A stretch of DNA of 8,717 bases, from NCBI GenBank assembly GCA_046263055.1, contig JBHELO010000163.1:1-8717 (forward strand), written 5' to 3'. Made by a program: the position numbers and the translations under genes. Below, piece after piece: positions 1-5,570 of the stretch. Below the pieces are notes generated by a model. That model saw only the letters and a list, made by a program, of their open reading frames with translations. It was not told the origin of the DNA and searched no databases. Source of the stretch: DATAQC01 sp046263055. Its GTDB lineage: Bacteria > Actinomycetota > Acidimicrobiia > Acidimicrobiales > AC-14. Position 1 is the stretch's first letter. Every line of letters begins with the position of its first letter.

Positions 1-1082
1 GTGGTGATCCCCAGGTCGACGAGGATCTGGGCCCCGATGCCGTACTCCCGGTTGTCGACCGGGAGCCCGAGGGCGAGGTTGGCGTCGACGGTGTCAGCGC
101 CCTCGTCCTGCAACGTGTAGGCCCGCAGCTTGTGGGCGATCCCGATGCCCCGGCCCTCGTGGCCCCGCAGGTACACGACGACGCCAAGGCCCGACTTGGC
201 GATCATCTCCACCGCCGCCTCGAGCTGGAAGCCGCAGTCGCAGCGCAGCGACCCGAAGACGTCACCCGTGAGGCACTCGGAGTGGACCCGCACGAGCACG
301 TCGGCCTCACCCTGCACCGCGCCCCGCACGAGGGCCAGGTGCTGCTCGCCGTCGAGGAGCGACTCGTAGACGTAGCAGGTGAAGTCGCCCCACTCGGTGG
401 GGATGCGGGCCTCGGCGATCCGCTCGACAAGCTTCTCGGACTGGCGCCGGTAGCGGATGAGGTCGGCGATGCTGATGAGGAGCAGCCCGTGCTCCTTGCA
501 GAAAGGCACCAGGTCGGGCAGCCGGGCCATCCCCGACTTGTCCTCGGTGACGACCTCGCACAGCACGCCGGCGGGCATGAGCCCGGCCATGCGGGCCAGG
601 TCGACGGCCGCCTCGGTGTGGCCGCCCCGCTTGAGGACGCCGCCATCGCGGGCCCGTAGGGGGTACATGTGGCCGGGACGGGCCAGGTCGCGGGGACGGG
701 TCTCGGGGTCGATGAGGGCGGCGATGGTGGCGGCCCGGTCGGCGGCCGAGATGCCGGTGGTGGTACCGGCGCGGACGTCCACCGACACCGTGAAGGCGGT
801 GCGGTTGGACTCGGTGTTGTCCACCACCATGGGCGGCAGCTCGAGGGCGTCCAGGCGGTCGCCGGTCATGGGCATGCAGATCACGCCCGACGTGTGGCCC
901 AGGAAGAAGGCGATCTTCTCGGGGGTCGCGAACTCGGCGGCCATGATGAGGTCGCCCTCGTTCTCCCGGTCGGCGTCGTCCACCACCACCACGATCTCGC
1001 CCCGCCCGATGGCGGCGACGGCGTCGGGGATGAGGGCGAAGGGGCTGTCGGGATGGGCGCTGGTGGGCGGGATCGGGATCAA
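1..1082 (-). CDS. ribBA: Bifunctional RibBA: 3,4-dihydroxy-2-butanone-4-phosphate synthase / GTP cyclohydrolase II (3'-truncated by window edge)
   Basis: Two-domain enzyme supplying both precursors of riboflavin: RibB makes 3,4-dihydroxy-2-butanone 4-phosphate from ribulose 5-phosphate, and RibA opens GTP. About 360 residues are visible and the frame is still open at base 1, so roughly the last 50 or so residues are missing. RibB domain is residues about 11-208: acidic DDADRENEGDL at 35-45 (metal and substrate site), GHTSGVICMP at 62-71, RPGHMYPL at 135-142 and GGHTEAAVDL at 153-162. RibA domain starts near 215: HSECLTGD at 267-274 and LRCDCGF at 279-285 give the zinc ligands Cys270, Cys281 and Cys283, followed by RGHEGRGIG at 306-314 and DNREYGIGAQ at 343-352. 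The chosen start is TTG at 1080-1082, sharing TTGA with the ribE stop; no ATG, GTG or TTG was found in frame in the roughly 60 bases upstream, and later starts would cut into the RibB domain. A purine-rich GAGGGAG lies directly against the TTG, too close for a standard binding site, so coupling to ribE is likely. All key residues I can check are present. Cytoplasmic. Confidence 0.95.
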   Translation of the reverse strand, partial: MIPIPPTSAHPDSPFALIPDAVAAIGRGEIVVVVDDADRENEGDLIMAAEFATPEKIAFFLGHTSGVICMPMTGDRLDALELPPMVVDNTESNRTAFTVSVDVRAGTTTGISAADRAATIAALIDPETRPRDLARPGHMYPLRARDGGVLKRGGHTEAAVDLARMAGLMPAGVLCEVVTEDKSGMARLPDLVPFCKEHGLLLISIADLIRYRRQSEKLVERIAEARIPTEWGDFTCYVYESLLDGEQHLALVRGAVQGEADVLVRVHSECLTGDVFGSLRCDCGFQLEAAVEMIAKSGLGVVVYLRGHEGRGIGIAHKLRAYTLQDEGADTVDANLALGLPVDNREYGIGAQILVDLGIT

Positions 1083-1642
1083 CTCCCTCGGACGAGTCTC
1101 TCGACGTACTTGGCCACGACGTCGACCTCGATGTTCACCCGGTCGCCGGGGCGCCTCAGGCCCAATGTAGTGACTGCCGCGGTGTGGGGGACGATGGCCA
1201 CACGAAAGGCGCCGTCGCCGGCGGCCACGACGGTGAGGCTGCACCCGTCCACCGCCACCGAGCCCTTCTCCACCACGTAGCGGTCGAGGCCGGCCGGGAC
1301 CCGTATCCCCAGTGCGGGGGCGGGGGCGGTGACCTCGCCCACCGCGTCCACGTGGCCCTGCACCAGGTGGCCGCCCAGGCGATCGGCCAGGCGGGCGGGG
1401 CGCTCCAGGTTCACCGGGTCGCCGGGGGCCAGGTCGGCCAGGGTCGTGCGGGCCAGCGTCTCGTCCACCACGTCGGCTGACCACCACCCCGGCCCGAGGT
1501 CGACGACGGTCAGACAGCACCCGTTGACCGATATGGAGCTCCCCCGCTCGGCGTCGTCCAGCACGGCGTGGGCCGCGAACGTGAAGCGCCCGCCGTCGCG
1601 CCGTCGCACCTGCCCCAGCTCCTCGACGATCCCCGTGAACAC
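1079..1642 (-). CDS. ribE: Riboflavin synthase, alpha chain
   Basis: Last step of riboflavin synthesis: dismutation of two 6,7-dimethyl-8-ribityllumazine molecules to riboflavin plus the pyrimidinedione. 187 residues with the two internally homologous lumazine-binding barrels of the family. N-barrel: MFTGIVEELG at 1-10, SISVNGCCLTVV at 36-47 and ETLARTTL at 61-68. C-barrel: GGHLVQGHVDAVGEV at 90-104, EKGSVAVDGCSLTVV at 125-139 and VPHTAAVTTLG at 151-161, ending in a VVAKYVERL trimerisation-type helix. The length is short for a family usually about 200-215 residues; the shortfall is in the loop after GHVDAVGEV, where only a few residues precede IRVPAGLDRYVVEKG. Start is GTG at 1640-1642, giving the invariant MFTGIVEE N-terminus, with GAGGG at 1649-1653 six bases upstream. 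Overlaps the ribBA TTG by four bases. The symbol ribE follows E. coli/proteobacterial use; it is ribC in mycobacteria. Confidence 0.96.
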   Translation of the reverse strand: MFTGIVEELGQVRRRDGGRFTFAAHAVLDDAERGSSISVNGCCLTVVDLGPGWWSADVVDETLARTTLADLAPGDPVNLERPARLADRLGGHLVQGHVDAVGEVTAPAPALGIRVPAGLDRYVVEKGSVAVDGCSLTVVAAGDGAFRVAIVPHTAAVTTLGLRRPGDRVNIEVDVVAKYVERLVRGS

Positions 1643-1717
1643 GTCAGGCCCTCGGCGGCGGCGCCGCCCGCACGACAGGCCCCCTCAGGGGCATATGGCG
1701 CGAGGGCGGGTGGCGGG
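1643..1717 (-). other. ribD-ribE intergenic spacer with a small hairpin
   Basis: This 75-base spacer holds the ribE ribosome binding site (GAGGG, 1649-1653) and a short inverted repeat, GCCCC at 1679-1683 pairing with GGGGC at 1688-1692 around a 4-base loop. There is no T-run after it on the minus strand, so it is not a standard intrinsic terminator; partial attenuation or RNA processing between ribD and ribE is possible but unproven. A second GC-rich stretch (GGCGGCGCCGCCGCC) could also fold. I see no FMN riboswitch core here. Confidence 0.5.
1649..1653 (-). promoter_or_regulatory. ribE ribosome binding site
   Basis: GAGGG on the minus strand with a 6-base spacer to the GTG at 1640-1642. 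This supports the GTG start and shows that ribE can be initiated independently of ribD. Confidence 0.7.
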
Positions 1718-2770
1718 TCACGGCGCGTCGGCCCGGACGGCGGGGACCAGATCTACCCGCAGATCGGGGCCCAGGCGGGTCACCGCCTCGATGCGGCCCC
1801 GCCACACGTCGGGCATGGTGGCGGCGCCGGGGCCGGCGAGGATCGGGCGGCCGTCGTCGCCGCCGAGGAGGGCGGGGGCGAGGTAGAGGACGTAGCGGTC
1901 GACGAGCCCGGCCCGGTGGAAGGCGCCGGCCACCGTCGGTCCCCCCTCCACCAGGGCCTGGAGCACACCCCGAGATCCCAGCTCGTCCACCACGTCACCC
2001 AGGTCGCCGCTCAGTTCCAGCGCGGGGCGGAGCCGGGCGCCCTCCGGTGCCCGGCCCAGCACCACCCGGAGGGGCGGGCGCCCGGCCACGTGGCGCACGT
2101 CCAGGGCGGGGTCGTCGGCCCGCACGGTGCCGGCGCCGACGACCACTGCGTCGCTCTCCGCCCGCAGGCGGTGGGCGTCGGTGCGGGCCTCCGGGCCGGT
2201 GATCCAGCGGCTCGAGCCGTCGGGCGCGGCGGTGCGCCCGTCGAGGGTGGCGGCCAGCTTCAGCACCACCCAGGGGCGACCGGTGGCCCGGTGCTTGAGG
2301 TACGGCGCCAGCTGCTCGCGCACCTCGCCCTCGGCCACGCCCACCGTGACCTCGACGCCGGCGGCCCGCAGGGCGGCCGTGCCCGCTCCCCGGACACTGG
2401 GGTCGGGATCCTCCACGCCCACCACCACCCGGGACACCCCGGCGGCCAGGATGGCGTCAACGCACGGCGGCGTCCGCCCGTGGTGGGCGCACGGCTCCAG
2501 GGTGGTGAACAAGGTGGCGCCGCGGGCCGCCCGCCCGGCGGCGGCCAGGGCGGTGACCTCGGCGTGGGGGCCCCCGGGCGGCGAGGTGGCGCCGGTGAAG
2601 CCTCCGGGCTCCACCACGCACCCCACCCACGGGTTGGGCGACGTGGATGCCCGCACCCCGGCGGCCACCGCCATGGCCCGGTGCATGGCGTGCAGGTCGG
2701 CGGCGTGACCGTTCCCGGCCGGTCGGGTCTCCGGCGGGGCGCCGGGGGCGGGCGCCTCCTCGGCGGTCAC
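1718..2770 (-). CDS. ribD: Bifunctional RibD: pyrimidine deaminase / 5-amino-6-(5-phosphoribosylamino)uracil reductase
   Basis: Second and third steps of riboflavin synthesis after GTP ring opening: zinc-dependent deamination, then NADPH-dependent side-chain reduction. 350 residues. A poorly conserved Pro/Ala-rich leader (1-22) precedes the deaminase domain (about 24-150), which has SPNPWVGCVV at 44-53, the zinc and proton-shuttle motif GGPHAEVTAL at 66-75 (His69, Glu71) and EPCAHHGRTPPC at 92-103 (Cys94, Cys103). The reductase domain (about 165-345) has KLAATLDGRTA at 171-181, RWITGPEARTDAHRLRA at 188-204, VGAGTVRADDP at 211-221, VEGGPTVAGAF at 274-284 and LAPALLGG at 297-304. Between RVVLGRAP (235-242) and VDELGSRGVLQALVEGG (261-277) the protein is shorter than typical RibD reductase domains, where another strand and loop of roughly 25-35 residues usually lies. 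Start is GTG at 2768-2770, overlapping the upstream TGA as GTGA, with no clear binding site, so translational coupling to mog is likely. Confidence 0.95.
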   Translation of the reverse strand: MTAEEAPAPGAPPETRPAGNGHAADLHAMHRAMAVAAGVRASTSPNPWVGCVVEPGGFTGATSPPGGPHAEVTALAAAGRAARGATLFTTLEPCAHHGRTPPCVDAILAAGVSRVVVGVEDPDPSVRGAGTAALRAAGVEVTVGVAEGEVREQLAPYLKHRATGRPWVVLKLAATLDGRTAAPDGSSRWITGPEARTDAHRLRAESDAVVVGAGTVRADDPALDVRHVAGRPPLRVVLGRAPEGARLRPALELSGDLGDVVDELGSRGVLQALVEGGPTVAGAFHRAGLVDRYVLYLAPALLGGDDGRPILAGPGAATMPDVWRGRIEAVTRLGPDLRVDLVPAVRADAP

Positions 2771-3255
2771 GACGGGTGGGTCGTGGGGAGGTCGACGAGG
2801 AGCGCCAGCGCGTGGGGGAGCACGTCGAGCACGGCGTCGAGGGACTCGACGGCGCCGGCCGTGGACCCGGGGGTGTTGAGCACCAGGCAGCGGCCGACGG
2901 TGCCGGCCACACCACGCGAGAGCCGGCCCTTGGGTGGGTTGGCCAGGCGCATGGCCTCGGCCAGCCCCGGGGCCTCCCGGTCGAGCACCCGCCGGGTGCC
3001 CTCGGGGGTGAGGTCGCGCGGCCCGAACCCGGTGCCGCCGGTGGTCACCACCAGGCCCGAGAAGCCGTCGGCCAGCCCGGCCAGGGCCCCGGCCACCGAG
3101 TCGGTCCCGTCAGCCACAGCCATGTGGCCGGCCACCTCCCATCCGGCCTCGGCCAGCCGGGACACCAGGGCGGCGCCCGAGCGGTCCTCCCGGGTCCCGG
3201 CCACCACGCCGTCGGACACGGTGAGCACCTTGGCTCGCAGGTCGACGTCTGTCAC
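2767..3255 (-). CDS. mog: MogA/MoaB-family molybdopterin-binding protein (probable molybdopterin adenylyltransferase)
   Basis: Single-domain member of the MogA/MoaB family, which binds molybdopterin and, in MogA, adenylates it ahead of molybdate insertion. 162 residues, the normal length. Visible: LTVSDGVVAG at 11-20 (first strand and phosphate loop), DRSGAALVSRL at 24-34, the family signature TTGGTGFGPRDLTPEGTR at 71-88 (containing Asp81, equivalent to the Asp of MogA TGGTG..RD), APGLAEAMR at 95-103, LSRGVAGTVG at 112-121, and LVLNTPGSTAGAVESL at 124-139. Start is GTG at 3253-3255 with GGGAG at 3266-3270, ten bases upstream. It follows a 162-base structured gap after fmt and overlaps ribD by four bases. 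Family membership is secure; whether it works as MogA or as the MoaB type cannot be settled from sequence alone. No other molybdenum cofactor gene is in view, so its link with riboflavin genes may be only positional. The symbol is by family resemblance. Confidence 0.9.
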   Translation of the reverse strand: MTDVDLRAKVLTVSDGVVAGTREDRSGAALVSRLAEAGWEVAGHMAVADGTDSVAGALAGLADGFSGLVVTTGGTGFGPRDLTPEGTRRVLDREAPGLAEAMRLANPPKGRLSRGVAGTVGRCLVLNTPGSTAGAVESLDAVLDVLPHALALLVDLPTTHPS

Positions 3256-3265
3256 GGCGACGAGT

Positions 3266-3270
3266 CTCCC
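3266..3270 (-). promoter_or_regulatory. mog ribosome binding site
   Basis: GGGAG on the minus strand, 10 bases from the GTG at 3253-3255. It supports this start and independent initiation after the long gap. Confidence 0.65.
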
Positions 3271-3289
3271 GCGTCGGCCGACCCTCCGG

Positions 3290-3307
3290 GGCGCCCTTTC
3301 GGGCGCC
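3290..3307 (-). repeat. Perfect inverted repeat: 7-bp stem, GAAA tetraloop
   Basis: On the minus strand GGCGCCC, then GAAA, then GGGCGCC: seven G-C pairs closed by a GNRA tetraloop, a very stable RNA hairpin. It lies 35 bases before the mog start. It could be a terminator of the type without a U-tract proposed for high-GC actinobacteria, or a leader element of mog. Confidence 0.7.
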
Positions 3308-3361
3308 GCAAAGGCCAGTCCAGCCCCCGGGCGGCGGGTCGGGGCGGCGCATCGCGTCCTA

Positions 3362-3379
3362 CCGGCGCCCGGGTGCCGG
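3362..3379 (-). repeat. Inverted repeat: 7-bp stem (one G-T pair) with 4-base loop
   Basis: CCGGCGC at 3362-3368 pairs with GTGCCGG at 3373-3379 around CCGG. It begins about 40 bases past the fmt stop, a position suited to a transcript 3' end, but no T-run follows on the minus strand. Confidence 0.55.
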
Positions 3380-3417
3380 CAGGGGGTGCCCGCCCCGCCG
3401 GATCCGGAAGGTCGCTC

Positions 3418-4284
3418 TCAGGGACCCAGGCGCTCGCCGGGCGCCAGGCGGGCGCCGTTGCGCCAGGCGGTGGCGGCCTGGGCCGGGCGGCCCTCGGGCT
3501 GCACCTCCACCAGCTCCAGGCCGCCATCGCCGGTGCCCACCACCAGGCGGACGGGGTCCACGACGCCCGGCGGCGGGGCGTCGCCGCCGGCGAGCCGGGC
3601 CCGGCCGACCTTGAGGCGGGCCCCCCGGAAGGTCGTCCACGCCGAACCCAGGCGGACCACCCGGTGCAGCTCGGCGGCCGGGCGCTCCCAGGCCAGCCGG
3701 TGCTCGGCGGGGTCCAGCTTGGCCGCGTAGGTGGGCTCGCCCTCCTGGGGCCGGGGCCGGGGCAGGCCGCCGGCCAGGAGCTCAAGCAGGAGCGCCGTCC
3801 CCCGGTCGGCCAGGGCCGTCCGCACCTCGTCGGCGGTGTCGTCGGGGCCGACCGGCAGCTCGTCGCAGGCGTACACCGGCCCCGTGTCCAGCCCCTCCTC
3901 GAGGGCCATGATGCACACCCCGGTCACCGCGTCGCCGGCGAGGATGGCCCGCTCCACCGGGGCCGCTCCCCGCCAGCGGGGCAGCAACGAGAAGTGGACG
4001 TTGACCAAGGGCAGGGCGGCCAGGACATGGGGGCGGACCAGGCGGCCGTAGGCCACCACCACCCCCAGGTCGGCGCCGGCGTCGACGACGTCGTCCACCC
4101 GCTCGGTCGTCGGTAGCCCCAGCTCGGCGGCGGCCGCCTTGACCGGGCTGGGCACGAGCGCCCCGCCCCTCCCCCGCCGGCGGTCGGGCCGCGACACCAC
4201 CAGGGCGACGTCGTGGCCGGCGGCCACCAAGGCTCGCAGCGTCCCCGCCGCCACATCGGGCGTGCCCAGGAAGACGAGGCGCAG
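3418..4284 (-). CDS. fmt: Methionyl-tRNA formyltransferase
   Basis: Transfers formyl from 10-formyltetrahydrofolate to Met-tRNA(fMet) for translation initiation. 288 residues from the proposed start; the family is usually about 310. N-terminal formyltransferase fold: RLVFLGTPDVAAGTLRAL at 2-19, the catalytic region LVNVHFSLLPRWRGAAPVER at 93-112 (Asn95 and His97, matching E. coli Asn106 and His108) and GVCIMALEEGLDTGPVY at 122-138 with Asp133 (matching E. coli Asp144). The linker TYAAKLDPAEHRLAWERPA at 185-203 leads to a C-terminal tRNA-binding barrel from about 205, ending WRNGARLAPGERLGP. The sequence shows no ATG, GTG or TTG at the conserved N-terminus: the best start is CTG at 4282-4284, directly before RLVFLGTP. 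The nearest usual start in frame upstream is GTG at 4435-4437, which would add 51 unrelated residues inside def; the next downstream GTG would remove LGTP. def ends 8 bases upstream, and no ribosome binding site is visible, so re-initiation after def is probable. Confidence 0.93.
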   Translation of the reverse strand: MRLVFLGTPDVAAGTLRALVAAGHDVALVVSRPDRRRGRGGALVPSPVKAAAAELGLPTTERVDDVVDAGADLGVVVAYGRLVRPHVLAALPLVNVHFSLLPRWRGAAPVERAILAGDAVTGVCIMALEEGLDTGPVYACDELPVGPDDTADEVRTALADRGTALLLELLAGGLPRPRPQEGEPTYAAKLDPAEHRLAWERPAAELHRVVRLGSAWTTFRGARLKVGRARLAGGDAPPPGVVDPVRLVVGTGDGGLELVEVQPEGRPAQAATAWRNGARLAPGERLGP

Positions 4285-4292
4285 GAGGGGGC

Positions 4293-4835
4293 CTAGCGGG
4301 TGGCGGGAGCCCGGTCGGTGGGGCCGGTGGGATCGGCGGGCAGGCCCAGGGCGCGCTGGCGGAGGGCCTTCATCGCTCCCTTGCGCTGGCGCTTGTCCAG
4401 GCGCTCGAGGAGGAGCACGCCGTCCAGGTGGTCGCACTCGTGCTGGAACATCCGGGCCAGCAGCTCGTCGGCGTCCACCGACAGAAGGTTGCCGTCGAGA
4501 TCGAACCCGTCCAGGTGGACCTTCTCGGAGCGGACGATGGGCCACGACAGCTCGGGCACCGACAGGCACCCCTCCTCGTATGTCCACTCGCCCTCGTGGC
4601 CCGACAGCCGGGGGTTGACCACCGCGTGGCCCCCGGTGCCGTCGTTGATGTCGTAGACGAAGAAGCGCTTCTGGATGCCGACCTGGGGGGCGGCCAGGCC
4701 GACGCCGGGGGCTTCGTACATGGTGGCCAGCATGTCGTCGGCCAGGCGGCGCAGGCTGTCGTCGATCTCGCCCACCTCGGCCGCCGGGTGGCGCAGCACC
4801 GGGTCGCCGAAGACGCGGATGCCGAAAGGAGCCAC
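4293..4835 (-). CDS. def: Peptide deformylase
   Basis: Metal-dependent removal of the N-formyl group from nascent proteins, the reverse counterpart of the fmt product next door. 180 residues, a normal length. All three family motifs are intact: GVGLAAPQVG at 44-53 (Gln51), EGCLSVPE at 88-95 (metal ligand Cys90) and HECDHLDG at 132-139 (metal ligands His132 and His136, catalytic Glu133). The N-terminus IRVFGDPVLRHPA at 6-18 is also typical. Residues about 165-180 form a poorly conserved polar tail. Start is GTG at 4833-4835. A purine-rich GGGGAGG lies 14 bases upstream, a little farther than ideal. It sits 21 bases after the DUF3472-like gene and 8 bases before fmt, the classical def-fmt pair. 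Confidence 0.97.
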   Translation of the reverse strand: MAPFGIRVFGDPVLRHPAAEVGEIDDSLRRLADDMLATMYEAPGVGLAAPQVGIQKRFFVYDINDGTGGHAVVNPRLSGHEGEWTYEEGCLSVPELSWPIVRSEKVHLDGFDLDGNLLSVDADELLARMFQHECDHLDGVLLLERLDKRQRKGAMKALRQRALGLPADPTGPTDRAPATR

Positions 4836-4849
4836 GGGCCGAGGGTACC

Positions 4850-4856
4850 GCCTCCC
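4850..4856 (-). promoter_or_regulatory. def ribosome binding site
   Basis: GGGGAGG on the minus strand just after the stop (TAG, 4857-4859) of the upstream gene and 14 bases before the def GTG. It is the strongest anti-16S match in the window although its spacing is long. Confidence 0.6.
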
Positions 4857-5570
4857 CTACGGGACGCCGCCCATCTCCTGGCGGACGCCTCCGGGCACCG
4901 GGGTGATGCGGGTGGTGTCACAGGTCCCGTCGCCCACGTGGCTGTGCGACCGCAGCGGGACCACGCCGCCCTCGGCCCGGGGCTCGCCGAAGACGGTGCT
5001 GACGGGGGCCAGGTCGGCGCACGAGGACAGCGGCGGCCCGTAGTACTCGGTCCACATGATCGACCACGCCCCGAGGCCGCCCCACCCGGGCTGGGAGCGC
5101 AGGCGCCCGATCTCCCGGCCCTCGCCGGTGGCCAGGTCGGTGACCGAGGCCGACCACCAGGCACCCTGGGACGTCACCTCGGCGGCGGCCACCACCAGGC
5201 GGTAGGCGGTGCCCGCCGACCACAGGTAGGGGATGCGGGCGCTCCATCCCTCACCCTCGCCGCCAAAGCGGACGACCCCCGGGCCGTCGGCGCCGGTGGC
5301 GTCCCACAGGGAGAAGATGGCCATCTTCCCCACCGACCCGTCGGCCCTGTCCCCGCGGGTCTGCAGGCCCAGGTAGCCGCCCTCGCCGCCCTCCAGGCCG
5401 AACTGGTGGGCCCAGAAGTAAGTGGCCCGGGGCCCGGGGTCCACCTCGGGCAGCACGGTGTGGGTGAACGACCGGTACCCCGTCCTGGCGTCCACGCTGG
5501 GCGGCGGCGGCCAGAACCACTCGGTGTAGGGGCCGCGGGCGGTGGGGCGGGGCCGGGGGCGGAGCCTCAT
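4857..5570 (-). CDS. DUF3472-like protein of unknown function
   Basis: 237 residues from ATG at 5568-5570, which shares ATGA with the stop of the upstream phosphatase; an ATG 13 codons earlier (5607-5609) is less likely because it lies inside that gene. From memory of the family, the pattern resembles DUF3472: a tyrosine/tryptophan-rich start (YTEWFWPPPPSVDARTGYRS, 15-34), TYFWAHQFGLEGGEGGYLGL at 50-69, KMAIFSLWDA at 82-91, VVRFGGEGEGWSARIPYLWS at 99-118 and GTAYRLVV at 120-127. These suggest an all-beta sandwich. The segment WGGLGAWSIMWTEYYGPPLS (163-182) is rich in aromatics, as in ligand-binding faces. Two cysteines are present (184, 217). I see no signal peptide or membrane segment, so it appears cytoplasmic, although many DUF3472 relatives occur in larger or secreted proteins. 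No catalytic residues can be assigned. Operon position suggests co-expression with def and fmt but does not show a role. Confidence 0.82.
   Translation of the reverse strand: MRLRPRPRPTARGPYTEWFWPPPPSVDARTGYRSFTHTVLPEVDPGPRATYFWAHQFGLEGGEGGYLGLQTRGDRADGSVGKMAIFSLWDATGADGPGVVRFGGEGEGWSARIPYLWSAGTAYRLVVAAAEVTSQGAWWSASVTDLATGEGREIGRLRSQPGWGGLGAWSIMWTEYYGPPLSSCADLAPVSTVFGEPRAEGGVVPLRSHSHVGDGTCDTTRITPVPGGVRQEMGGVP

Larger units (their letters stand above)
3256..3417 (-). other. fmt-mog intergenic region with strong inverted repeats
   Basis: 162 bases without a credible gene, the longest non-coding stretch in the window. In transcription order from the fmt stop it holds a 10-base palindrome CCGGATCCGG (3398-3407), a 7-bp hairpin (3362-3379), a C/G-rich stretch, a second perfect 7-bp hairpin closed by GAAA (3290-3307), and the mog binding site. 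In mycobacteria fmu (rsmB) and rpe follow fmt. No T-run follows either hairpin. The region may end the upstream transcript, start a new one, or carry a structured leader; I could not recognise a sigma-70-type promoter or a known riboswitch core. Confidence 0.55.

Noticed and set aside
1679..1692. Intrinsic terminator between ribD and ribE
   Set aside because: The stem is only 5 bp, has no T-run, and lies inside a block of genes for one pathway.
3110..3352. 80-codon minus-strand frame starting in the fmt-mog gap
   Set aside because: Most of it overlaps mog in another frame and the product is an Arg/Gly/Pro-rich sequence without domain features.
3256..3417. FMN riboswitch upstream of the rib block
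   Set aside because: I could not match the conserved FMN core segments, and the gap lies ahead of mog, not ribD. A covariance search would be decisive.
1568..3730. 720-codon plus-strand open frame across ribE, ribD, mog and fmt
   Set aside because: It runs antisense to four genes with intact family motifs, and its product is rich in Gly, Pro, Arg, Ala and His with no recognisable domain. Very high GC leaves antisense frames free of stops.
2647..4116. 489-codon plus-strand open frame across ribD, mog and fmt
   Set aside because: Antisense shadow of well-supported genes; low-complexity Gly/Gln/His/Arg composition.
3418..4587. 389-residue version of fmt starting inside def
   Set aside because: The first about 100 residues are an out-of-frame reading of def and do not resemble formyltransferases; conserved sequence begins at RLVFLGTP.
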